Assembly (NCBI GenBank): GCA_964539785.1
Contig: CAZIJQ010000004.1
Location: 1-64,000 of the forward strand
From: JABMPO01 sp964539785
GTDB taxonomy: Bacteria; Fidelibacterota; Marinisomatia; Marinisomatales; TCS56
Reading direction: 5' to 3'
Length of the DNA: 64,000 nt
The translations under genes were made by a program, and so were the position numbers. Numbering within the stretch: position 1 is the first letter of the stretch; every line of letters starts with the position of its first letter. Below are positions 8,494 to 16,572 of the stretch, one piece after another. The notes below the pieces were generated by a model that was given only the letters and a program-made list of their open reading frames with translations, did no database searches and was not told the DNA's origin.

Positions 8494-9238
8494 CGTGTCG
8501 CTCCAATACGCGGTGTGGAATACCATGGGCAATTAATTCCACCGGACAGCCATAAACCTTTTCGAGAGTCTCTTCCGATACCTCCCCTGAGTCATGGATA
8601 AACACACGGCGGTTAACACAGACAATTTGCTTGGCTTGAGGAGTGATGGCGGTTGCATCATGGGTAATCAGCATGATCGGAATCCGTTGATTCAATTCGT
8701 TGAGCACACTATTTAATATATTACGAGAATCCGTATCGATTGAAGCAGTTGGCTCATCCAGAATCAATAATTCCGGATCGGATATCAATGCCCGTGCTAT
8801 CAAGACCCGTTGTAGTTGGCCGCCCGATAATTCACCGATAAAACTGTCCAATAAATGATCGATTCGGATCTTTTCAGCGATTATGTTCACGGCCTGGTTG
8901 TCGTTTTCGGAATAGGGTCGCAACAGACCACGCCGTCCTAATCTTCCCATCCGGATCACTTCCGTCACCCGTAGCGGGAATTGCCAGTCAAAGGTCGAGA
9001 ATTGCGGGACATATCCAATGCTGCGGCGTCCTTCTGGAAGCCTAAAAACAATTTGACCCGATTGCGGTGTAAGTATACCGAGAATCAGTTTTACTAAGGT
9101 TGTTTTCCCACCACCGTTGGGACCGATCAATACCAGATAATCACGCTGATTAATTGTGAGGTCGACATCTTCCAGAACGATCTGATTATTATAGCTGAAG
9201 GAAACTTTATTAACCTCAACCAAGCCTTGGTCATTCAT
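8486..9238 (-). CDS. metal ABC transporter ATP-binding protein (ZnuC/TroB family)
   Basis: A 250-aa ABC ATPase with Walker A GPNGGGKT (about residues 39-46), Q-loop in YVPQFSTFDWQFP, signature LSGGQLQRV, Walker B LLILDEPTASID and switch His in LITHD. The QxxxxDxxFP-type Q-loop is usual for zinc/manganese importers. It overlaps the binding-protein gene upstream and the permease gene downstream, so the three are co-transcribed. Confidence 0.93.
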   Translation of the reverse strand: MNDQGLVEVNKVSFSYNNQIVLEDVDLTINQRDYLVLIGPNGGGKTTLVKLILGILTPQSGQIVFRLPEGRRSIGYVPQFSTFDWQFPLRVTEVIRMGRLGRRGLLRPYSENDNQAVNIIAEKIRIDHLLDSFIGELSGGQLQRVLIARALISDPELLILDEPTASIDTDSRNILNSVLNELNQRIPIMLITHDATAITPQAKQIVCVNRRVFIHDSGEVSEETLEKVYGCPVELIAHGIPHRVLERHDD

Positions 9239-10121
9239 TTTTCAATACCTTTTCAAAAACTTGGGTAACTAAGCGCATATTGTTCAACCAGTCATAGGCC
9301 AGTGGATTCAATTCAATTACTTCCCCGCCAGTCTCTTGGGCGATAATCCGAGCACTACGTTGGGAAAATCCCTGCTGCACTAATATAACTTTGATATTAT
9401 TTGCTTTTGCAAAATCAATCATTTTAATTAACTGTACGGGGCTTGGTTCTTTACCATCTAATTCAATTGCGACCTGTTCCAGATTATAATATCTGGCAAA
9501 ATAGCCCCAAACCGGATGATAGACCATAAATTTTCGAAATTCAATATTCTGTAATAATTTTTGAATATCCTGATCCAACTGATTTATTTTTTTCATAAAT
9601 AAATTGGAATTATTCCGATAATGATCAGTGTTCACCGGATCAATTTGCATTAATTGATTGGCAATCTCCGATACAACCAATCTTACTGTGCTCGGTGATA
9701 TCCAAATATGGGGATCATTGCTACTATCACTATGGAAAAGATCGTCATCTGATTCTTCCTTATTATGCGTCCCACTAGTTGCCGTACCACCCGGATTCCA
9801 CATTGTTATTACTGATATATCGTTGGAATTTTTTAACAAAGGATCAATATGAACCGATTCAAAAATAAAGTTAGGGTGCCCAACTTTTACATAAATTGAA
9901 CTGCTCAATAAATTTACCATTTGTTTGGGAGTTGGGGCATAAGTTGCCGGTGAGGCAGTGGCTGGAATCAGATAATCAACACTAACCAGATCACCGCCGA
10001 TTTGTTTTACAAAAAATGCCTGAGGGGCAATACTGGTGGTTATTTTCATCGGGCTTAGTTCAGCCGCTAAAATTATTGCATTTACCATTACAACAAATGA
10101 AATCTTGAAAATGATTCGCAT
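9231..10121 (-). CDS. metal ABC transporter substrate-binding protein (ZnuA/TroA family)
   Basis: A periplasmic metal-binding protein of about 296 aa. It has an N-terminal signal peptide (MRIIFKISFVVMV...AAEL), an N-lobe, a flexible acidic/His insert (GTHNKEESDDDLFHSD) before the DPHIW ligand segment, a long backbone helix and a C-lobe with YHPVWGYF and NPLAYDWLNNM. His of DPHIW and of YHPVW and the Asp/Glu of the last lobe can bind metal. The first His of the usual DPHxYEP motif is replaced (SPATYAP), so metal geometry may differ. A GTG at 10133 is an alternative start; neither has a strong ribosome binding site. First gene of the importer operon; I could not identify a Zur or MntR operator. 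Confidence 0.88.
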   Translation of the reverse strand: MRIIFKISFVVMVNAIILAAELSPMKITTSIAPQAFFVKQIGGDLVSVDYLIPATASPATYAPTPKQMVNLLSSSIYVKVGHPNFIFESVHIDPLLKNSNDISVITMWNPGGTATSGTHNKEESDDDLFHSDSSNDPHIWISPSTVRLVVSEIANQLMQIDPVNTDHYRNNSNLFMKKINQLDQDIQKLLQNIEFRKFMVYHPVWGYFARYYNLEQVAIELDGKEPSPVQLIKMIDFAKANNIKVILVQQGFSQRSARIIAQETGGEVIELNPLAYDWLNNMRLVTQVFEKVLKNE

Positions 10122-10264
10122 TATAAATGACACACAATGGATTTTTTAATGAAACTAGGTGCTGGCATTAATCAAATCTAATACCATAGACATAAAATAA
10201 TCGAATCAGAATAATATCAAGTTAGATTAAACTATATTGCTCGATGAGGACTTTTTCCAGAAAT

Positions 10265-11758
10265 TCAGTTTAAGCCCTTCGTCTTCAGTAATACTTGTTG
10301 ATATGATACCTGTAAAACTTGTGAGATTGATTTTTTATTATGTCGGTGTTCCTTCAGCAAATGGGAAAATAGATCAACTTCAAACTGACGATTGGCATCA
10401 CGCCAGTTTAGATCGGAAATACTATCCATATAACGTGAGAAATAGGGATTATTTTCGATTCCTGACGGTATTCCGGGACCCCGCTTCAACCCAAGTTTCT
10501 TCTGATATATAAAATACGTGCGTTGGTCAATCTCAAGCAGGTTGCACAATTCCGGGGCATTTTTCGTGTGATCCAGATGCAGTTGTAAAAGGTTTGTATG
10601 AAAGATTGTTCGAATTTCCTGCATCGTTTTGTTCATGACAAAGCCAAACGCCTCGGTATTAATATCAATATCAGGGATTGATTTATTTCGATTCAGAAAT
10701 TCAATATAACTATTCAATAACGATTTGCGATAACCAAGAATCCGTAATCCCAGCTCAATTTCTTGTTGCAGATCCAGGTAGCCAGAGGCAAAATACTTAT
10801 CAGCAAGTGCAATCTCTCCAATTTTATCGTGGCACAATCCTAATTTATAGTAATCCTCAAACGCCATGTCACGCATTTCGTATTTCGAAGTAATCTGCAG
10901 GGACTGGGAATGATGCTTAATCGCATCCTCAAAATTACCCCGTTTATATTCCATGTAACCGAGGTTCTGGGTAAATAGGCTTCGTTGATAAGGGGTCAGA
11001 TTACACTGCAACAATTTCTTATAAATGTCTACCGCCTTACCATATAATCCTTCACATATAAACACCCACCCTTTATCACTGAGAGTATCATATTTAAGCG
11101 TTCGTAAATCAAATTCATCTATAGTATTTAGAGCTTTATCAATATACTGAACTGCCTTTTGATATTCTTTTTCAAAAACGTAGATACTTCCCAAATGTCG
11201 TAATATTCGTGCTTTTCGGGGATGGTAATTCACTGAATCATAATATTTATACGATCTAAAAAGATATTCTCTGGCAATTTCAGGTTCTGAATATTTATAA
11301 CATAAACCAAGCTGAGTTCGCAATTTCCAAATTAATGTCTCATTAGTAGTTTTCCCAAGAGCTCCATGAATTAATGCGATTGCTTCATTTTTATATTCAA
11401 GTTTTCGTAATAGTGTGGATAACTCCGAATAGACAATTGCCAGGACTTCATTATTATCAACTAAATCGAGCGACTTTTTAAATGCTGAAAAAGCATTTAT
11501 ATAATTACCTACAAATGTATGAATCCCACCTAATCCTGCAAGGACCACACTATTGATATTAGGATCACTCGATTGCTCCAAAGATAATAATCGGTCAAGT
11601 GCCAGATCTGTTGAGATTACATTTAGATCAAAAATATCAGCAAGGATACTAGAGAAATGATTTATTAATCCTTTATTTTTGACTAAATCTGGCTCAGGAA
11701 TATCTCTATTCGGAAATGGAATTAGAGCTGTAACATCTACGATTACGTTTTTAATCAT
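10265..11758 (-). CDS. TPR protein with two C-terminal Fis-type HTH segments
   Basis: A 497-aa cytoplasmic protein. After about 60 N-terminal residues, most of the chain up to about residue 345 is a run of TPR-like helical pairs, with recognisable GNYINAFSAFKKSLDL, EKEYQKAVQYIDKAL and KRGNFEDAIKHHSQSL repeats. Residues about 379-425 (MQEIRTIF...LLEIDQRTYFIYQKKLGLK) look like a Fis/NtrC-type DNA-binding helix-turn-helix, and residues about 452-497 (WRDANRQFEVDLF...SISQVLQVSYQQVLLKTKGL) like a second one. This suggests a TPR sensor that binds DNA. Its ATG overlaps by 8 bases a 52-aa gene encoding a signal-peptide-like peptide, so the two are translationally coupled. The function is inferred; I do not know a named family. 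Confidence 0.75.
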   Translation of the reverse strand: MIKNVIVDVTALIPFPNRDIPEPDLVKNKGLINHFSSILADIFDLNVISTDLALDRLLSLEQSSDPNINSVVLAGLGGIHTFVGNYINAFSAFKKSLDLVDNNEVLAIVYSELSTLLRKLEYKNEAIALIHGALGKTTNETLIWKLRTQLGLCYKYSEPEIAREYLFRSYKYYDSVNYHPRKARILRHLGSIYVFEKEYQKAVQYIDKALNTIDEFDLRTLKYDTLSDKGWVFICEGLYGKAVDIYKKLLQCNLTPYQRSLFTQNLGYMEYKRGNFEDAIKHHSQSLQITSKYEMRDMAFEDYYKLGLCHDKIGEIALADKYFASGYLDLQQEIELGLRILGYRKSLLNSYIEFLNRNKSIPDIDINTEAFGFVMNKTMQEIRTIFHTNLLQLHLDHTKNAPELCNLLEIDQRTYFIYQKKLGLKRGPGIPSGIENNPYFSRYMDSISDLNWRDANRQFEVDLFSHLLKEHRHNKKSISQVLQVSYQQVLLKTKGLN

Positions 11759-11909
11759 TTTCTCCGGTACCTGAATTAACAGTAACCTCGATTATCTGAA
11801 CTGAATCTTTATCTCCACCCTTGACAACGTTATCATTGTCGCTGGAACTGATATAAATATTCAAGAAAAGAACTACGGATAATAAGCTTAATATTTGTTT
11901 GAATGACAT
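11751..11909 (-). CDS. 52-aa secreted-peptide candidate, partner of the TPR regulator
   Basis: A small gene with a near-perfect AAGGAG 7 bases before its ATG. The 52-aa product starts with Lys4 and a hydrophobic stretch (ILSLLSVVLFLNIYI, residues 6-20), then SSSDNDN, and a polar, acidic tail ending SGTGEND. This looks like a signal peptide plus a short exported tail. Its stop overlaps the start of the TPR/HTH gene (ATGATTAA, 8 bases), and a promoter-like sequence lies just upstream. The arrangement recalls Rap-Phr type modules, where a TPR protein senses a processed form of a small co-encoded exported peptide, but that parallel is inference. Confidence 0.65.
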   Translation of the reverse strand: MSFKQILSLLSVVLFLNIYISSSDNDNVVKGGDKDSVQIIEVTVNSGTGEND

Positions 11910-11942
11910 ATTTATCTCCTTGGCTGTTTATTTTTCGGCAAA

Positions 11943-11971
11943 ATAGTACAGAAATATATTGTATATATCAA
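11943..11971 (-). promoter_or_regulatory. sigma70-like promoter of the peptide-TPR module
   Basis: On the minus strand TTGATA (11966-11971) and TACTAT (11943-11948) are separated by 17 bases, close to the sigma70 consensus. The -10 lies about 34 bases before the small-peptide start codon, a normal leader length. FCB bacteria can use other promoter consensus sequences, so the call is tentative. Confidence 0.5.
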
Positions 11972-11995
11972 GAATTATTTTATACATTCCAATAG

Positions 11996-12024
11996 CTACA
12001 AAATCTCCATAAAACATTTTGTAG
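11996..12024. promoter_or_regulatory. perfect 9-bp inverted repeat, possible operator
   Basis: CTACAAAAT (11996-12004) and ATTTTGTAG (12016-12024) are perfect inverted copies separated by 11 bases, giving half sites about two DNA turns apart, as expected for a dimeric regulator. The site lies 25 bases upstream of the -35 of the peptide-TPR module, and just before a short + strand ORF at 12036. It could be the target of the TPR/HTH protein, or a hairpin in a rightward transcript. Confidence 0.45.
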
Positions 12025-12035
12025 GTAGATAAAAT

Positions 12036-12350
12036 ATGAAACAGAAAACATTCTATAAACAGCAAATAATAACTACCTTCCACAGCTGTAACCAATTGAT
12101 ATTTGGTGCTCGGTTTAGCAGGTCCTTCAGATATTTACCCAAAACAATCAATTTAATAAAATCAAAATTTGCCAGTGAGTTAGCAAGTTATAAACATTAT
12201 ATCAATGATGCAGTTCTTCTACTAAAAAACCGGAATAAGAAAGCTCACACTTTAACCGGACTAGGCCAATTAAATGTTAATGGATTAGCCAAACAACTTT
12301 ACGGATTAATATCCTGTAAAAAATTAACCCATTGTCAGCACCCATTATAA
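12036..12350 (+). CDS. doubtful small hypothetical protein
   Basis: A 104-aa ORF, divergent from the peptide-TPR module, with an AGGTAG about 8 bases before the ATG. The product is basic, has no recognisable domain and three scattered cysteines. Codon use is AT-biased and gives no strong coding signal. It ends before a strong bidirectional terminator. It may be a real orphan gene, an untranslated region or a decayed gene. If it is not coding, 11,910-12,449 holds only the promoter, the inverted repeat and the terminator. Confidence 0.3.
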   Translation: MKQKTFYKQQIITTFHSCNQLIFGARFSRSFRYLPKTINLIKSKFASELASYKHYINDAVLLLKNRNKKAHTLTGLGQLNVNGLAKQLYGLISCKKLTHCQHPL

Positions 12351-12392
12351 TGCATTTTCCCTGCTACTAACGTGTAATACTACCTGTCATAT

Positions 12393-12424
12393 AAAAAAAA
12401 GGGGCTGTTGCTTCAGCCCCTTTT
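12393..12424. terminator. rho-independent terminator, bidirectional
   Basis: GGGGCTG (12401-12407) and CAGCCCC (12414-12420) form a 7-bp G+C stem with a 6-base loop, extended by flanking A and T runs (AAAAAAAA on the left, TTTT on the right). It can end transcription of the MFS gene on the - strand and of any transcript coming from the left on the + strand. Confidence 0.9.
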
Positions 12425-12449
12425 ATATACATTTCCCAAACGAAACTGG

Positions 12450-13706
12450 TTATGCGGTTTTTATCTGTGGCGGTTTAACAAAGTAAATAAGTATTGCTGC
12501 CGACAAGCATAAAACTCCACAAATAGTAAAAGCTAACGGGAAGTTACCCATGTCGCCTAACCTTCCACCTAGTATCGGACCAAATATCCCGCCTATTCCG
12601 TAGGCCAGAAAAACCCAACCATAATTTTGTCCAACATACTTAGTCCCAAATGTATCCGCTGTCATTGTTGGGAATAGTGCAAAATTACCTCCAAAATTGA
12701 ACCCGATTAGTGCAGCACCGAGGTACAGCAACGCTGGTGTTCCAGCCATCCATTGAAAAAGAATTACTATGATGCCCTGAGTGCCCATCATAATAACAAT
12801 CGATGTTTTACGACCTAGTTTGTCACTCATTGCGCCCCAGGCAATTCTACCGATACCATTAGCCAGCGAGAAGAAAACAGCCATTGCAGTACCTGCCACG
12901 GCACTGGCATTGGCAATTCCGGCAGCGGTCAAAGCATGTATCGGAAACAACTTCATTAGTCCAATACTCATCAGACCGGCACTTGCGCCAAATGCGAAAG
13001 TAATCAGAATCATATAGAATTGAGGTGTCTTCAGCATTTCTCCGCTGGTAAAATCGGTTGTACCTGATGCCGCTGATCCCTGGGCTGGTTCGGGGGGTGT
13101 CCACCCTTCCGGTTTCCAGCCTTCCGGCGGAAATACCATCCAGATACCACCAATAACAACTGAAATGAAAAACACTATCCCATAAATTGTAAAGGTAGTG
13201 TTCAATCCAAGATCAAAAATCAAATTTCCCCAGGTACCGGCAAGTTTGACCCACAGCATAGCACCAAAACCAAATCCGGCTACCGCCAATCCCGTTATTA
13301 AACCTTTTTTATCGGGGAACCAGCGCATTCCCACCGCAATCGGCACTACATACGCCAGGCCAATACCTGAACCACCGATAACGCCAATAAAAATAAATAT
13401 TGCCCAGAAATTTGTTCCACCGAACAAACCAGCCAGCAGATATCCTATACCGAGTACTACACCACCAGCCATGGCTAACACCCGCGGACCTATTTTAGGC
13501 ATCAGCCTGCCGGCAATTACCATAACAATGGCAAAAAACGCTAATCCGGCGGCAAAAACAGCCTGAGTTTGAGCAGCAGTCCAACCTGCTTCTTTCAATT
13601 GGGGCGTAAATACAGACCAAGCATAGATTGCGCCCAAACAGAGTTGTATAATAATTGCGCCAACTACCACTAGCCAGCGATTCATTACTTTACTATTCGT
13701 ATTCAT
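12450..13706 (-). CDS. OFA-family MFS transporter (oxalate/formate antiporter-like)
   Basis: A 418-aa, 12-helix major facilitator. The opening NRWLVVVGAIIIQLCLGAIYAWSVF and the segments GIGLAYVVPIAVGMRWFPDKKG and GGNFALFPTMTADTFG are typical of the oxalate:formate antiporter (OFA) family. The family exchanges or imports small carboxylates, and the substrate cannot be read from the sequence. It is a single-gene unit between a strong terminator and a spacer. A Gly/Pro-rich cytoplasmic loop lies between helices 6 and 7 (PPEGWKPEGWTPPEPAQGS). Confidence 0.88.
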   Translation of the reverse strand: MNTNSKVMNRWLVVVGAIIIQLCLGAIYAWSVFTPQLKEAGWTAAQTQAVFAAGLAFFAIVMVIAGRLMPKIGPRVLAMAGGVVLGIGYLLAGLFGGTNFWAIFIFIGVIGGSGIGLAYVVPIAVGMRWFPDKKGLITGLAVAGFGFGAMLWVKLAGTWGNLIFDLGLNTTFTIYGIVFFISVVIGGIWMVFPPEGWKPEGWTPPEPAQGSAASGTTDFTSGEMLKTPQFYMILITFAFGASAGLMSIGLMKLFPIHALTAAGIANASAVAGTAMAVFFSLANGIGRIAWGAMSDKLGRKTSIVIMMGTQGIIVILFQWMAGTPALLYLGAALIGFNFGGNFALFPTMTADTFGTKYVGQNYGWVFLAYGIGGIFGPILGGRLGDMGNFPLAFTICGVLCLSAAILIYFVKPPQIKTA

Positions 13707-13897
13707 GGTTTCCCCTTGATTATTTCATATTTTTTCCGGCAGGGTGCTATTTGAATTTGTGATGCGATACCAATTCCGTTTTATAGTGATTTTCTCTGCC
13801 GAATACTATTTTTTTCAACAAATTATTCGTGGAAATTTATCGAGGTAAAATCATAGTTAACACAATTAAAATATTACATTATTCACTATTTCAGGTT

Positions 13898-13922
13898 ATT
13901 ATTTTCAAGTCTGGAAAATAAT
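13898..13922 (-). terminator. AT-rich hairpin right after the lipoprotein gene
   Basis: ATTATTTTC (13898-13906) and GAAAATAAT (13914-13922) are perfect inverted 9-mers with a 7-base loop. The structure starts at the stop codon of the FnIII lipoprotein gene. The stem is AT-rich and a clear T tract is missing, so it may be a weak terminator or an mRNA end-stabilising hairpin. Confidence 0.4.
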
Positions 13923-14764
13923 CATTCAATTGTAAAGAATACCCACTCCGATTCTCCACTGGCCTCATCCAGCGTAGTATGATTATCCACTTCGCTGATT
14001 GCTTTTACCTTCCAGCGATAAACACCGGCCGGCAACTGCTGAAACCGACTGTCACAATAAAGTAAATTAGACGGTCCAGACTGCTTACTGGGAAAATAGG
14101 GAAATGGAATTGGTGTATTATTCTCATAACCATACCAGGTATTAGTGAACCGACAAACCCAAACCGTTTGATTCAAATTTACATTATCAAGTCTAAGCAA
14201 ATATTCGATTGAATAAGTGTATTGTGTAGCACGATCCATCCACTTAAAAGTAAAATTATCTTCGGTAGTTGTATCAATTGGGGCGATACAATAGGGAGCC
14301 TGCAATAATCTATAGCTGACTGTATCCGAAGGAGCGCTCAAATTCCCGGCATTATCACGTGCCCTGATAAAATAGAAATAATCAATGTAGGTTTTGAGGC
14401 TATCATCGCGATAGATGGTATCAGCATCTATGGTATGAAATAAATCGATATTGGCAATATTTACAAAACGGTTGGTAATCAAGGTGTCGGCACGAAATAT
14501 TGCATAACCAGCCAAATCTTCTTCTGAATTAGGATGCCACATTAAAACGATCTGGTTTTTCCCCGTATTATCAGCATCGATTCCCCGCTCATTCCAGGCT
14601 TCAGGAAGAGATTTGGCTACTATTCGCGGTTGGTCGGGTGGATCCGGATCTTCGACCGGCTCAGGACAGGCAATTAGAATCAGAATCAATAGAAATAATA
14701 ATGGTAGACTGAGAATATAACTTAACCCTACCCAAAATTGTCGGTGTGTTTTCAACATTCCCAT
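13922..14764 (-). CDS. fibronectin type III-like lipoprotein
   Basis: A 280-aa protein with an N-terminal hydrophobic segment and a lipobox (LILIAC, Cys at about 33), followed by an acidic/Pro linker (PEPVEDPDPPDQP). Residues about 65-150 look like a fibronectin type III domain (IVLMWHPNSEEDLAGYAIFR...YFYFIRARDNAGNLSAPSD). The C-terminal half has a second Ig/FnIII-like pattern (FTFKWMDRATQYTYSIEYLL...GVYRWKVKAISE). It starts 2 bases after the PorV-like gene stop, so both are one operon. A cell-surface or periplasmic structural or binding role is likely; the specific function is unknown. Confidence 0.75.
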   Translation of the reverse strand: MGMLKTHRQFWVGLSYILSLPLLFLLILILIACPEPVEDPDPPDQPRIVAKSLPEAWNERGIDADNTGKNQIVLMWHPNSEEDLAGYAIFRADTLITNRFVNIANIDLFHTIDADTIYRDDSLKTYIDYFYFIRARDNAGNLSAPSDTVSYRLLQAPYCIAPIDTTTEDNFTFKWMDRATQYTYSIEYLLRLDNVNLNQTVWVCRFTNTWYGYENNTPIPFPYFPSKQSGPSNLLYCDSRFQQLPAGVYRWKVKAISEVDNHTTLDEASGESEWVFFTIE

Positions 14765-14766
14765 CG

Positions 14767-15765
14767 CTAAAACGTGAAACTACCACCAATTCTATGAGCA
14801 TTTCCAAGATCGTGATCAGAAAAGCCATAATCGATGCTAAGCGGAATGTCGGAAATCTTCAATTTCAAGCCCAGCCCGCCGGTATACTCACCGTATTTAT
14901 TCCCTATACGCAGAACAACCAAATTTTTGAGCACAGCTTCGATTCCGATCTGACGTTCGGTTTCAATGGAATGATCCTGAAAAAGCAATATTAAATCCAA
15001 TGGCATTTTCTGGAATTGTTGCCGATAGGCGATACCTGTTGCCAGTCTTGTGCTGATATTCTCATATTTGCCACTGTTCCAATATACCATTGAGCCAATG
15101 ACATCTGTTACAGCAAAACCCAATGTTAACTCGCCTAACCAGTTATAGCCCACAGCTTCAGATAACTGAAAACTCAGCATGCTGCCAAGATCAAATCCAA
15201 TACCATTTCCAATTAGGTTATACAATTCCTTGTGCAGAATTTTTATATTTATTCCTACTGGAACTAATACCGTAAACGGTGTGATTTGCCACCCCAGATC
15301 CAGATTTACCGAAAAATTCCGTGCCAGATTTACAAAGATTCCGGTTTCATTATCACGAAACAAGCTAAAACCCTGGGCAACCAGCGTTCTGATGGAGTCA
15401 CGACGGGTTTCAAGGTCTATGATCTGTCTTAGGTCCGGTTTTTCAGCGATATTATCAATTGACAGATTGACGACATTGAGTCCGACCTGCCATTTTGAGC
15501 GCCATTGATAATTGGTAGTGACAGAATAAAAATCAGCCATACCAAATTGATTGATATACATACCAGAAATATTTCGTCCTGTGCTAAAACCACTGGCTGC
15601 GGGATTTACAAGATAACCACCGGGATTCTGCGGTAATGCCACAACTGCTTGCCCTAAACTGATGGAACGGGGAGTAGCGCCAATTTTCAAGAAAGCGTCA
15701 ATGTATTCCTGAGAAATGGCCGTGCTTATGAAAAGTGTAATTGTTAATAACAGCTGTCGCATCAA
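14767..15765 (-). CDS. PorV/PorQ-family outer-membrane protein
   Basis: A 332-aa protein with a signal peptide (MMRQLLLTITLFISTAIS) and the family opening FLKIGATPRSISLGQAVVAL...NPGGYLVNPAASG, which is typical of PorV/PorQ (UPF0164) FadL-like beta barrels. The remainder alternates short strands rich in aromatic residues and ends in a C-terminal Phe (GGSFTF), as outer-membrane barrels do. In Bacteroidota PorV is the type IX secretion shuttle. In other FCB lineages homologues are widespread and not proven to serve T9SS. The adjacent lipoprotein gene may encode a partner. Confidence 0.8.
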   Translation of the reverse strand: MMRQLLLTITLFISTAISQEYIDAFLKIGATPRSISLGQAVVALPQNPGGYLVNPAASGFSTGRNISGMYINQFGMADFYSVTTNYQWRSKWQVGLNVVNLSIDNIAEKPDLRQIIDLETRRDSIRTLVAQGFSLFRDNETGIFVNLARNFSVNLDLGWQITPFTVLVPVGINIKILHKELYNLIGNGIGFDLGSMLSFQLSEAVGYNWLGELTLGFAVTDVIGSMVYWNSGKYENISTRLATGIAYRQQFQKMPLDLILLFQDHSIETERQIGIEAVLKNLVVLRIGNKYGEYTGGLGLKLKISDIPLSIDYGFSDHDLGNAHRIGGSFTF

Positions 15766-15786
15766 AAATAGTAAGATTTGATTTGA

Positions 15787-16572
15787 CTAATCGCCAGAGG
15801 ATAGAAACAGTTTCTCATTCAGATGGCGGCGTAATTCCATTTCATCCATATCGACTTTGATGAACTTTCCGCTGTCTGCCATTGAAACGCGCCTTTTTTC
15901 TTCGGACACGACAATTACAATAGCATCCGTTTCTTCTGAAATTCCCAGTGCGGCTCGGTGTCTGGTACCCATTTCCGGATCTACCATTGCACTTTCTGTC
16001 AATGGTAAAATGCAACCTGCGGAATCGATGATATCGTTTTGAATAATGACTGCCCCATCATGCAATGGTGAAGTTGGATTGAAAATTGAAATCAATAAAG
16101 CCGTATTAACTTCAGCATTCAGGATGGTCCCACTTTCTTTATAGCTTCTTAACCCAGTCTCCCGCTGGATTACAATTAGCGCTCCCCAGCCTCGTTTTTT
16201 CAATTCATTGGTCAGTTCGGCAATTGATTGAATGACTCGGGAAGTTCCCATTCGAAAAATCGTACGAATGAACCGCGTTTGTCCGATGTATATTAACAAA
16301 CGACGCAATTCGGGCTGAAATAAAATCACAAATGCCACAACCCAGACTGTCTGAAATTGATTAACCAGCCAGGATGTCCCACTGAATCCCAGCGCGTTAA
16401 AGAGAAAAGATAAAAACAGGATAATTATAAGTCCCACCAACATTTGCCCCGCACGAGTATCACGGAAATAAACATATATTTTATAAAATATCCAGGTAGC
16501 CAGAGCAATATCAATAATGTCAATCCAGGATATGTTCAAGAACCCAATCTGGATCAGCAACAATGGTATCAT
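15787..16572 (-). CDS. cdaA: diadenylate cyclase CdaA
   Basis: A 261-aa membrane-bound c-di-AMP synthase. Three N-terminal helices (about residues 10-80) precede a DisA_N domain with the DGA motif in PLHDGAVII and the RHR motif in MGTRHRAALGISEETDAIVIVVSEE, which hold ATP and metal. It condenses two ATP to c-di-AMP, a second messenger for osmolyte and wall control. The start overlaps the folP stop (ATGA-type, 4 bases), the folP-cdaA order also known from other bacteria. Confidence 0.95.
   Translation of the reverse strand: MIPLLLIQIGFLNISWIDIIDIALATWIFYKIYVYFRDTRAGQMLVGLIIILFLSFLFNALGFSGTSWLVNQFQTVWVVAFVILFQPELRRLLIYIGQTRFIRTIFRMGTSRVIQSIAELTNELKKRGWGALIVIQRETGLRSYKESGTILNAEVNTALLISIFNPTSPLHDGAVIIQNDIIDSAGCILPLTESAMVDPEMGTRHRAALGISEETDAIVIVVSEEKRRVSMADSGKFIKVDMDEMELRRHLNEKLFLSSGD

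Noticed and set aside
10237..10512. 91-aa + strand ORF over the 3' end of the TPR gene
   Set aside because: It is antisense to the second HTH segment of the TPR protein, which has clear family patterns.
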